From contig CAZLHV010000014.1 of the NCBI GenBank assembly GCA_964559205.1, positions 1 through 30,468 on the forward strand: 30,468 nucleotides of DNA. The letters run 5' to 3'. The notes under the pieces were generated by a model. It was given only the letters and a program-made list of their open reading frames with translations, had not been told where the DNA came from and did no database searches. Positions 23,937 through 30,467 of this stretch are shown here, piece by piece. The stretch's first letter is position 1. The number at the start of each line of letters is the position of its first letter. This DNA is from GWF2-43-63 sp964559205 (GTDB taxonomy: Bacteria > Bacteroidota > Bacteroidia > Bacteroidales > DTU049). The position numbers and the translations under genes are program-made.

Positions 23937-25235
23937 ATGACTAAAATAAAAGCAGGGATCATCACCATGGGATGTCCCAAAAACATTGTGGACAGCGAAA
24001 AACTCGCTGGGTACCTGCAAGCTTCAGGTGTTACAGTTTGCCACGAATGCAATGAAGCCGAAGTAATCGTCATCAATACCTGTGGCTTTATCAACGATGC
24101 CAAGGAGGAATCTATTCAGGAGATTTTAAAGCAGATTTCGCGGAAACAAACAGATAAAACCCTCAAAGTTATCGTCACCGGCTGCCTTTCGCAACGCTAT
24201 AAACAACAACTTGCCGCCGAAATTCCTGAAGTTGATATGTTCTTCGGCACCAGTGAGTATGATCGCGTTGCAGAGATGATCTCCGGAAAAAAGGAATTTC
24301 TTCAGGCTGACAGAGTGCTTAGTACCCCTTCACATTTCGCTTACCTGAAAATCTCGGAAGGTTGCAGCAGGAGTTGTAGTTTTTGTGCCATTCCATTCAT
24401 CCGGGGACCACACGTTTCAATTCCCGAAGAAACACTTTTGTCCGAAGCCAGAAAGCTCTCAGATGCTGGAGTAAAAGAACTGATTGTCATTGCACAGGAT
24501 ACTGTATCATATGGCCTTGATCTTTATGGCGAGCGAAGAATCGCTTCACTGCTCCGGAAAATATCTGAAATTGATGGCATTGAATGGATCAGGCTCATGT
24601 ATACGTATCCAGCCGGTTTCACTGACGAGTTGATCGATGAGATCGCTCAAAATCATAAAATCGTGAAATACATCGATCTTCCGCTGCAACACAGCTGTTC
24701 GGAAGTCTTGAAAAGCATGAAAAGAGGCGTGAATTCCGATGATACCGCCCGATTAATCACTAAGCTTCGTGAAAAAATACCTGGCCTAGCAATCCGTACT
24801 GCTTTCATAGTGGGGTATCCCGGCGAAACCTCTGCCCAGTTTACAGAACTCAAGAACTTTGTGAAGTCCATGCGCTTTGAGCGCTTCGGAGTGTTTGCCT
24901 ATTCAGAGGAAGAAGGAACTGAAGCAGCCACCCTGATCGACAACGTTGCTCATGAAATAAAAATGAAACGCATGTCGGAACTCCTTCGAATTCATGAAAA
25001 AATATCGATGAAACTCAATGAGGACTTAATCGGGAAAATCATTGATGTGATAATCGACGAGTATTCCGATGAAGAAAATGTTTTCTATGGCCGAACAGCA
25101 CACGACGCTCCGGAAATCGACAACGTTGTCAGAATATTTGCAGACAAAAACAAAGTATCGGCTGGTCATATAATTAAGGTAAGAATCTCCGGAGCAGGAC
25201 TTTTCGACCTTGAAGCCGAACAAATACATTCCTGA
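23937..25235 (+). CDS. rimO: Ribosomal protein S12 methylthiotransferase RimO
   Basis: Radical-SAM enzyme that methylthiolates the conserved Asp of ribosomal protein S12, with two [4Fe-4S] clusters. In the 432-residue chain the N-terminal UPF0004 domain supplies three Cys (MGCPKN with Cys13, NTCGF, TGCLSQ). The radical-SAM domain has GCSRSCSFCAIPFIRG with the Cx3Cx2C signature, plus LPLQHSCSEVLKSMKRG. The last 65 residues are a TRAM domain. The MGCPKN...DSE and RSCSFCAIP pattern identify RimO rather than the tRNA enzyme MiaB. It probably shares the ftsY transcript. The next gene, rho, begins 114 bp later with its own promoter. Confidence 0.95.
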   Translation: MTKIKAGIITMGCPKNIVDSEKLAGYLQASGVTVCHECNEAEVIVINTCGFINDAKEESIQEILKQISRKQTDKTLKVIVTGCLSQRYKQQLAAEIPEVDMFFGTSEYDRVAEMISGKKEFLQADRVLSTPSHFAYLKISEGCSRSCSFCAIPFIRGPHVSIPEETLLSEARKLSDAGVKELIVIAQDTVSYGLDLYGERRIASLLRKISEIDGIEWIRLMYTYPAGFTDELIDEIAQNHKIVKYIDLPLQHSCSEVLKSMKRGVNSDDTARLITKLREKIPGLAIRTAFIVGYPGETSAQFTELKNFVKSMRFERFGVFAYSEEEGTEAATLIDNVAHEIKMKRMSELLRIHEKISMKLNEDLIGKIIDVIIDEYSDEENVFYGRTAHDAPEIDNVVRIFADKNKVSAGHIIKVRISGAGLFDLEAEQIHS

Positions 25236-25266
25236 TGATTTTTGTGCGAAAACAAATATAAAGTTG

Positions 25267-25274
25267 TATATTTG
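25267..25274 (+). promoter_or_regulatory. rho promoter -7 element TATATTTG
   Basis: Perfect TAnnTTTG, 75 nt before the rho ATG. It gives a leader of about 65 nt, one of the longer leaders in this window; it contains a small GGAT-AATC-ATCC dyad. Rho often controls its own synthesis through the leader, but no attenuator is evident here. Confidence 0.65.
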
Positions 25275-25349
25275 CTCATTCAAAGCGGATAATCATCCAC
25301 TCCTTTTATTTTACCGTACCTCCCTTATTTACATTGAAACCCTCTCCCA

Positions 25350-27176
25350 ATGCAGGAAAAACCAGATCTGAGCAAGATGCTTTTGCCCGAGCTTCGCGAT
25401 TATGCTGCTTCGCTCAAAATTAAAGGCACCAGCACCATGCGAAAACCCGACCTGATGAAAGCCATCAGCGAATACTTCAATGCGAACCAGGTTCAACCTG
25501 AACCCGCGAAAGAATCACCTGTGCCGAATAAAGTAAACAACGGAAATAGTGACGCACATAAAAAGCAACGCCGACGCATTGAAGCTGAAAATAAAAAACC
25601 GGCCGATCCAACTCCGGTGGAGATCCCAGCGGTTCAGGAAACCAAGCCTGCACCTGAAATCACCCCTGTTGCCGAACCTGTAAAACCTCCCGTCGAACAG
25701 GGTCAGGTAAACCAAAACCAACAGCAGGAAAAGGCTCCCATTCCCAATAAATTCAGGCGCGATTTCGGAAATAACGACTTCTCCTTTAAAAAGAAGAAAA
25801 ACTGGAACAACCGCAACGAATTTGTACCGGTGAATAAAAACAAAGAACATCCAAATCAAAACCCAAACCAGCACCAGAAACCAAAAGACGATCTGTTGCT
25901 TCAGCTTGATCCGGTTGACGAAAACGACACATTCATTGTTCAGGAATCTGATGCAACCCCCGTTGCTCCTCCCGTTACTGAACCGGTAGCACAAGAGCAT
26001 CAGCCCCCACAACCTGTGGTTGCCCCAAGACAGGATCGTCCTCAACCTTTTTATGAGCTCGACGGACTGGTCTCTGCCGAAGGTGTTCTGGATCTGGTTC
26101 CTGAAGGATACGGATTTTTACGATCATCCGATTACAACTACCTGAATTCGCCCGACGATGTTTATGTGGCCCAAAACCAGGTAAAAATGTTTGGTCTCAA
26201 AACCGGCGACACCGTTCAATGTACCATCAGACCACCCCGTGAAGGCGAAAAATATTTCACCACCGTTCGGATCGAAAAGGTGAATGGTCTTGAAGCTGAA
26301 AAAATTCGCGACCGCATCCCATTCGACTTCCTTACACCGCTGTTTCCGATCAAAAAGTTCAACCTTACAGGCCACCCCGACGAAACCCTAACCAGCAGAG
26401 TCATCGATCTTTTTTCGCCCATCGGAAAAGGTCAGCGTGGTTTAATTGTTGCCCAGCCTAAAACAGGAAAAACGGTCATTCTGAAAGAATTGGCCAATGC
26501 CATTGCATACAATCACCCCGAAGTATATCTCATTATTCTCCTCATCGACGAACGCCCCGAGGAGGTGACCGATATGCAACGCAGTGTCAGGGCCGAAGTC
26601 GTTGCCTCAACATTCGATGAACCTGCCGACAAACATGTGAAAATCGCCAACATCGTGCTCGAAAAAGCAAAACGCATGGTCGAATCCGGCCACGATGTCG
26701 TCATTCTGCTCGATTCCATTACACGTCTCGCCCGTGCCTACAACACCGTGGCACCTGCCAGCGGCAAAGTACTTTCAGGTGGCGTTGAATCAAATGCACT
26801 TCAAAAGCCTAAACGATTCTTTGGTGCAGCACGTCAGATCGAAAACGGCGGCTCTCTCACCATCATCGCTACTGCGCTCATCGAAACCGGGTCAAAAATG
26901 GACGAGGTTATCTTCGAAGAGTTTAAAGGCACAGGAAACATGGAACTCCAACTCGATCGCAAACTTTCCAATAAACGTGTTTTCCCTGCCATCGATATCG
27001 TGGCCAGCAGTACACGCCGAGACGACCTCCTCGTTGGTAAAGATGTGCTTCAGCGTGTTTGGATTATGCGAAACCACCTGGCCGACATGAATCCGCTCGA
27101 AGCCATGGAATTTCTGCAGGAACGCATGCGTTTTACCAAATCTAACGAAGAATTTTTGGTGACCATGAACGGATAA
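25350..27176 (+). CDS. rho: Transcription termination factor Rho, extended form
   Basis: Hexameric RNA helicase that ends transcription. The 608-residue protein is about 190 longer than E. coli Rho (419). Residues 1-45 are the Rho N-terminal helical domain (LLPELRDYAASLKIKG). About 50-225 is a Pro/Gln/Asn/Lys/Glu-rich, low-complexity insert. About 230-305 is the RNA-binding cold-shock domain (EGYGFLRSSDYNYL). The ATPase follows, with Walker A QPKTGKT (about 368-375), Walker B VVILLDS (Asp455), the Q-loop/R-loop region and the Arg finger region. Bacteroidota Rho proteins are known for such disordered inserts; in Bacteroides thetaiotaomicron the insert drives Rho condensates. Monocistronic as far as visible. 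Confidence 0.97.
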   Translation: MQEKPDLSKMLLPELRDYAASLKIKGTSTMRKPDLMKAISEYFNANQVQPEPAKESPVPNKVNNGNSDAHKKQRRRIEAENKKPADPTPVEIPAVQETKPAPEITPVAEPVKPPVEQGQVNQNQQQEKAPIPNKFRRDFGNNDFSFKKKKNWNNRNEFVPVNKNKEHPNQNPNQHQKPKDDLLLQLDPVDENDTFIVQESDATPVAPPVTEPVAQEHQPPQPVVAPRQDRPQPFYELDGLVSAEGVLDLVPEGYGFLRSSDYNYLNSPDDVYVAQNQVKMFGLKTGDTVQCTIRPPREGEKYFTTVRIEKVNGLEAEKIRDRIPFDFLTPLFPIKKFNLTGHPDETLTSRVIDLFSPIGKGQRGLIVAQPKTGKTVILKELANAIAYNHPEVYLIILLIDERPEEVTDMQRSVRAEVVASTFDEPADKHVKIANIVLEKAKRMVESGHDVVILLDSITRLARAYNTVAPASGKVLSGGVESNALQKPKRFFGAARQIENGGSLTIIATALIETGSKMDEVIFEEFKGTGNMELQLDRKLSNKRVFPAIDIVASSTRRDDLLVGKDVLQRVWIMRNHLADMNPLEAMEFLQERMRFTKSNEEFLVTMNG

Positions 27177-27302
27177 CCCCGTTCCAAAAAGATCATTGTT
27201 ACAACCATTTTCCAGACCAACGTTGTATTGGTTCCTTTTGCTGCATCCGAAAATTGCAGCCAAGGCTTCACCAATGTTAAGGTTTTGTCAAATTCGTTGT
27301 TT

Positions 27303-27316
27303 TGAGAATATTCTCA
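27303..27316. promoter_or_regulatory. Perfect 14-bp palindrome inside the DUF134 promoter
   Basis: TGAGAATATTCTCA is a perfect dyad lying between a TTG at 27297 (possible -33) and the -7 element at 27318. A protein bound here would block RNA polymerase, so it is a candidate operator, possibly for the DUF134 protein itself. Confidence 0.6.
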
Positions 27317-27317
27317 T

Positions 27318-27325
27318 TATATTTG
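27318..27325 (+). promoter_or_regulatory. -7 element TATATTTG
   Basis: Perfect TAnnTTTG, 15 nt before the ATG at 27341, with a TTG 18 nt upstream. It should serve the four-gene plus-strand group 27341-29090. Confidence 0.72.
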
Positions 27326-27340
27326 CTTCAAAATTCTTTC

Positions 27341-27880
27341 ATGCCAAGGCCGAAAAGAAACAGAATCATCATCAGTCCGCCTGCCTGTGGAGGCTTTAAG
27401 CCGGTAGGAACCTCTGTAACCGAGCGCAATGGCATTAACATGACCCTTGAAGAGTACGAAAGCATACGTTTGTGTGACTACGAAATGATGAATCATCACG
27501 AAGCATCAGAATTAATGCAGGTGTCGCGGGCGACCTTTGCCCGCATTTATGAATCAGCACGCCGGAAAGTAGCTCTTGCCTTTACAGAAGCACTTCCGCT
27601 CTATTTTAGTGGCGGAGATTTCACCATAAACCAGAAATGGTGGGAGTGCACAACCTGTGGAAGTCTTTTTACTGAAAATGCCATGTTCGCCGAAAATCAT
27701 TGCGCATTGTGTTCCTCAGATACGATAAAACTGACAAATCAAATATTCACCACTTCGGCCACAGAGGTTAACTGTCATGTCTGCGGACGCATTGGCGAAA
27801 GAAAACAGCATCACGGCATCAAATACACCTGCCCGCTTTGTGACCAGCATAAAATATCATCCAATCACAAACGACCATGA
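27341..27880 (+). CDS. DUF134-family regulator with Cys-rich C-terminus
   Basis: A 179-residue likely DNA-binding protein. The N-terminus MPRPKRNRII...PPACGGFKP and the segment LEEYESIRLCDYEMMNHHEASELMQVSRATFARI are the DUF134 pattern, with a helix-turn-helix similar to sigma-70 region 4 at about 35-80. DUF134 proteins are usually about 100 residues. This one adds about 75 residues with four CxxC pairs (CTTC, CALC, CHVC, CPLC), enough for two zinc ribbons or a metal/Fe-S site. The start at 27341 is set by the promoter at 27318. The stop overlaps the next gene by 4 nt (ATGA), coupling it to a NifX-like protein, the usual genomic partner of DUF134. A metal- or redox-sensing regulator of this locus is likely; the effector is unknown. 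Confidence 0.85.
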   Translation: MPRPKRNRIIISPPACGGFKPVGTSVTERNGINMTLEEYESIRLCDYEMMNHHEASELMQVSRATFARIYESARRKVALAFTEALPLYFSGGDFTINQKWWECTTCGSLFTENAMFAENHCALCSSDTIKLTNQIFTTSATEVNCHVCGRIGERKQHHGIKYTCPLCDQHKISSNHKRP

Positions 27881-28212
27881 TTACAGCCATTGCCATCAAC
27901 GATCATCACGAACATGCAAACATGAGCCGTGTCTTTGCCCGGTGTCAAAGCTTCCTGCTGCTGGACCACGTAAGTGGTAAAACCGTGCTCATTAAAAATC
28001 AAGCGATGAACTCAGGTGCCGGTGCAGGAAAAAAAGCGGTCAGCACGCTAGTTAATGCAGGTGTAACACGAGTCATTGCAGGCGAATTTGGCGCAAAGAC
28101 CATTCACTTGTTAAACAACGCAAACATTGGAATGATCATCGTAAGGAAAGCTGAAATAAAAGCTTCAGAATTATTGTCTTTGATGAATTTTTCCGATCTG
28201 AAAACTTCATAA
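27877..28212 (+). CDS. NifX/NifB-like Fe-Mo cofactor family protein
   Basis: A 111-residue protein of the dinitrogenase iron-molybdenum cofactor family (NifX/NafY, the MTH1175 and 'orange protein' group). It shows the alpha/beta RNase-H-like fold pattern: an N-terminal strand (ITAIAINDHHEHANMSRVFA), a strand with LLLDHVSGKTVLI, then GAGAGKKAVSTLVNAGVTRVIAGEFGAKTIHLL and a short C-terminal helix. Stand-alone members bind metal-sulfur clusters or cofactors in organisms without nitrogenase, and no nif genes are nearby, so nitrogen fixation is not implied. It overlaps the DUF134 gene by 4 nt. The next gene begins 39 bp later. Confidence 0.82.
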   Translation: MITAIAINDHHEHANMSRVFARCQSFLLLDHVSGKTVLIKNQAMNSGAGAGKKAVSTLVNAGVTRVIAGEFGAKTIHLLNNANIGMIIVRKAEIKASELLSLMNFSDLKTS

Positions 28213-28239
28213 AACGTCGAAATTTAACCCAATGATAAA

Positions 28240-28246
28240 AAGGAGG
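28240..28246 (+). promoter_or_regulatory. Strong Shine-Dalgarno AAGGAGG
   Basis: AAGGAGG lies 5 nt before the ATG at 28252. Other genes of the window show no comparable ribosome-binding site, as is normal in Bacteroidota, so this one is unusual and fixes the start of the DUF5320-like gene. It may hint at transfer from a lineage that uses Shine-Dalgarno sites. Confidence 0.75.
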
Positions 28247-28251
28247 TATAA

Positions 28252-28461
28252 ATGCCAGGTTTTAACCGAAAAGGACCCGAAGGGAAAGGCTCTATGACAG
28301 GACAGGGCATGGGATTGTGTAATCCTGCCAATCGCGAACTGCGCCAACGTTTCAGACAGCACAATGCCACACTTTCAGAAAACGAATCCTCAACCAGCCA
28401 TGAAGAAACAAGTCTCGAAAGAGGCTTTGGGCGCGGCACAATTTGTCGAAAACACCGCTAA
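28252..28461 (+). CDS. DUF5320-like small protein
   Basis: A 69-residue protein. Its start, MPGFNRKGPEGKGSMTGQGMGLC, matches the Gly/Met-rich opening typical of DUF5320 proteins (MPGxDGTGPxGxGPMTGxxxGxC), which are found beside NifX-like and Mrp/MinD-type ATPase genes in anaerobes. The rest is polar and ends with one Cys and basic residues (ICRKHR). Function is unknown. Its placement between two NifX-like genes is the usual neighbourhood of the family. A strong AAGGAGG ribosome-binding site precedes it. Confidence 0.8.
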   Translation: MPGFNRKGPEGKGSMTGQGMGLCNPANRELRQRFRQHNATLSENESSTSHEETSLERGFGRGTICRKHR

Positions 28462-28475
28462 ATATAGAATCACAC

Positions 28476-29090
28476 ATGAAACAGATTAATCAATCGATGC
28501 TTTCAAGTGATGAATGTGCAGGAATTCAGATCAATGGACTTGATCACTGTTCGGCCATTCATTGTAAATGGCAGGGACTTTCAGCATGCCAGGGTCAAAA
28601 CATCATCCGGACAGGAAAAAACGCAAAAGGGCATTTCGTTGGAAGAAATGGGTTGGCCCATGAACAGAAAACATTTTTAAAACTTCAGAAAAGCATGAAA
28701 ATAGCAGCTCCGGTCACCAAAGAAATGACCATTGACAGCCATTTTGGCCATTGTGAACAATTCGTCGTTTATGAAACCGGCGAAACCGGCACCATTGTTC
28801 AGAAAAAAATCATTGCATCACCAAGCGGATGCGGATGTAAGTCCAGTATTGCACTCACCTTGGCGAACGAAGGTGTGACCCTCATGCTGGCAAGTGGCAT
28901 TGGCGCCGGAGCCATCTCAGTGCTGGCCCAATCAGGCATTCAAGTCGTTCGTGGATGCGAGGGATTAGCTGAACAAGCAGTTATTGAATACATCGAAGGC
29001 AGAATCAAAGATAACGGAGAAAGTTGTATGCAACACGAACAGCATCATCACACCGGTCATCAAAACGGAGGATGTCAGCATCATCATTAA
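28476..29090 (+). CDS. NifX-like protein with four-Cys N-domain, His tail
   Basis: A 204-residue protein in three parts. Residues 1-73 are an unrecognised segment with Cys14, Cys25, Cys30 and Cys38 (LDHCSAIHCKWQGLSAC), which could bind a metal or Fe-S cluster. Residues 74-180 are a NifX/NifB-like domain starting at an internal Met (MKIAAPVTKEM, DSHFGHCEQF, SGCGCKSSIALTLANEGVTLMLASGIG). The last 20 residues are His-rich (HEQHHHTGHQNGGCQHHH), a metal-chelating tail. Start 28476 is taken over the upstream TTG at 28443, which would overlap the previous gene. An alternative reading is a shorter protein from 28695, but the open frame is continuous. It converges with the Crp/Fnr gene, 9 bp apart. 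Confidence 0.85.
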   Translation: MKQINQSMLSSDECAGIQINGLDHCSAIHCKWQGLSACQGQNIIRTGKNAKGHFVGRNGLAHEQKTFLKLQKSMKIAAPVTKEMTIDSHFGHCEQFVVYETGETGTIVQKKIIASPSGCGCKSSIALTLANEGVTLMLASGIGAGAISVLAQSGIQVVRGCEGLAEQAVIEYIEGRIKDNGESCMQHEQHHHTGHQNGGCQHHH

Positions 29091-29099
29091 TGAAAAAAA

Positions 29100-29780
29100 T
29101 CAACCTTTCTCGCTGATCTGTAGTAAAGCCTCACGATTCAGGATGGTGAGCTGTGTTGCATCAAGCGCAATAATACCCTCCTGACTCATTTCTGATAATA
29201 CACGGCTCACGCTCTCGCGCGAAGTTCCGATCAGATCGCCCATTTCGCTTCGACTCAACGGCAGACTAAATTCATTGTTGTCAAATAGTTTTTCAGAAAA
29301 GCACAAAAGCGTCTCGGCCACCAGACCAGGCACCTGCTTTTGGGCAAGACTCGCATATCGGCGGTAATCCATTAATTCATCGCGACAAAGTTCCAGCATG
29401 AGCTCCCAGGCAAACAATCCGTTGCTCATGATCAGACGCTGAAATACATTCAAGTCGATAAAACACACCGAGGTATCGCTCAATGCAGTTACCGAAAATT
29501 GGTTAATTTTTTCACCAAAACTGGTTGGTAAACCGAGATACTTCGGGGCCTTAACCAGTTTTAAGATTTTATCATGAGCAGGTCCGTCCATATGAACCTT
29601 CACCATGCCTTCGCGCAGGTAGGCCACATTGAGCGATACAGCATGCTGTCTTATAATCGTTTCTCCTTTACGAAAATGAACAACCACGCTGTTTTCGCCC
29701 AGCATGCAAAACTCTTCGGCACTGAGTTGTTGTTCGGCAGCAGATCTCACTCTGCACAACTCACAATTATGTTGTTTCAT
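29100..29780 (-). CDS. Crp/Fnr-family transcription regulator
   Basis: A 226-residue regulator. The N-terminal cNMP-binding-like beta-roll domain (about 20-130) is followed by a long dimerisation helix and a winged helix-turn-helix (about 165-215). Cys6 and Cys9 (CELC), Cys25, Cys106 and Cys132 resemble the Cys complement of FNR-type sensors, though FNR's own spacing differs, so a [4Fe-4S], NO or redox sensor is possible. The recognition helix SRESVSRVLSEM keeps Arg188, Glu189 and Arg193, the three residues with which E. coli CRP reads TGTGA. Two matching palindromes lie in the divergent promoter region (29823-29862). It is transcribed away from the DsrE2-like gene, whose promoter lies on the other side of the operators. 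Probably auto-regulated and controlling that gene. Confidence 0.9.
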   Translation of the reverse strand: MKQHNCELCRVRSAAEQQLSAEEFCMLGENSVVVHFRKGETIIRQHAVSLNVAYLREGMVKVHMDGPAHDKILKLVKAPKYLGLPTSFGEKINQFSVTALSDTSVCFIDLNVFQRLIMSNGLFAWELMLELCRDELMDYRRYASLAQKQVPGLVAETLLCFSEKLFDNNEFSLPLSRSEMGDLIGTSRESVSRVLSEMSQEGIIALDATQLTILNREALLQISEKG

Positions 29781-29799
29781 TGCTCAATCATTATTTCAG

Positions 29800-29807
29800 T
29801 AAATATA
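29800..29807 (-). promoter_or_regulatory. Near-consensus -7 element TATATTTA
   Basis: Seven of eight positions match TAnnTTTG on the minus strand, 19 nt before the Crp/Fnr ATG. A TTTG about 21 nt upstream lies inside the first operator, so binding of the regulator would cover the -33 region. Confidence 0.5.
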
Positions 29808-29822
29808 CAACATTTTTCAAAG

Positions 29823-29840
29823 GTGTGACAAAAATCACAC
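29823..29840. promoter_or_regulatory. CRP-like operator 1, perfect palindrome
   Basis: GTGTGA-N6-TCACAC contains the exact TGTGA-N6-TCACA arrangement of a CRP-type site. Its centre lies about 35 bp upstream of the expected Crp/Fnr transcript start, overlapping the -33 region, which fits auto-repression. Confidence 0.78.
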
Positions 29841-29844
29841 TCAA

Positions 29845-29862
29845 GTGTGGCGCATTTCACAC
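29845..29862. promoter_or_regulatory. CRP-like operator 2
   Basis: GTGTGG-N6-TCACAC, one base off a perfect palindrome, with outer bases extending to AAGTGTG...CACACTT. Its centre is 22 bp from operator 1, two helical turns, and about 50 bp upstream of the expected DsrE2 transcript start, a position suited to activation. Confidence 0.75.
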
Positions 29863-29893
29863 TTTTTGATTAATAACCGGGTTGAATTGACAC

Positions 29894-29901
29894 TACATTT
29901 G
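29894..29901 (+). promoter_or_regulatory. DsrE2 promoter -7 element TACATTTG
   Basis: Perfect TAnnTTTG, 20 nt before the ATG at 29922. The nearest TTTG upstream is 25 nt away (29865-29868), slightly too far, so the promoter may be weak without an activator bound at the operators. Confidence 0.68.
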
Positions 29902-29921
29902 TTGCAAACAATCCAATTCAT

Positions 29922-30467
29922 ATGAACGAAGATTTCGAAAAACAATTTGCAGAGCTTCAGAAAAAAGTAGGAAAGCTTGAAAAAGGTACCAAAGACCAGC
30001 TGACCATGGTCGTTTTTTCGGGAGATCTTGATAAACAGATTGCAGCCATGATTATCTCCACCGGCGCTGCAGCATTCGATATGAAAGTGAAACTCTTCTT
30101 TACTTTCTGGGCAACAGCCGCTTTGCGCGACCCGAAGAAAAAAGTGGGCGGCAAAAATTTCCTTGGAAAAATGTTTGGCATGATGCTCCCGAAAGGCGCA
30201 CGAAAACTCAAACTATCGAAAATGCACATGATGGGAATGGGCTCAGCCATGATCCGTGGACTGATGAAAAAGAAAAAAGTTGCCTCATTGCCCGAAATGT
30301 TTAAAACAGCCGGTGAACTGGGTGTTGAAATTAATGTATGCGAAATGTCGATGGATCTGATGGGCTTCAAACCAGAAGAACTGATCGATTATCCGCACAT
30401 GAAAATCTGCGGTGTGGCTACATTCCTGGCCGATGCCGCCGAAAGCAAAGTTCAATTGTTCATTTAA
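29922..30467 (+). CDS. DsrE2-like (DsrE/DsrF/DrsH family) protein
   Basis: A 181-residue protein of the DsrE2 branch of sulfur-relay proteins. Residues 27-70 hold the first strand and helix (LTMVVFSGDLDKQIAAMIISTGAA split at the loop), the middle is a Lys/Met-rich segment with KMHMMGMGSAM, and the C-terminal part has CEMSMDLMGFKPEELID, with the single Cys in the place expected for a persulfide carrier. A further Cys lies in MKICGVATFL. DsrE2 proteins occur with TusA and rhodaneses and carry sulfane sulfur, often at the membrane. The gene is complete, ending one base before the contig end, so downstream partners are lost. Divergent from the Crp/Fnr regulator across two operators. Confidence 0.88.
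   Translation: MNEDFEKQFAELQKKVGKLEKGTKDQLTMVVFSGDLDKQIAAMIISTGAAAFDMKVKLFFTFWATAALRDPKKKVGGKNFLGKMFGMMLPKGARKLKLSKMHMMGMGSAMIRGLMKKKKVASLPEMFKTAGELGVEINVCEMSMDLMGFKPEELIDYPHMKICGVATFLADAAESKVQLFI

Noticed and set aside
25515..26045. Antisense open frame of 176 codons within rho
   Set aside because: It mirrors the low-complexity insert of Rho; its Val/Phe-rich sequence simply reflects Asn/Lys/Gln codons on the other strand.
27877..29090. Evidence for nitrogen fixation
   Set aside because: NifX-like domains occur widely without nitrogenase, and no nifHDK, nifB or nifEN gene is in the window.
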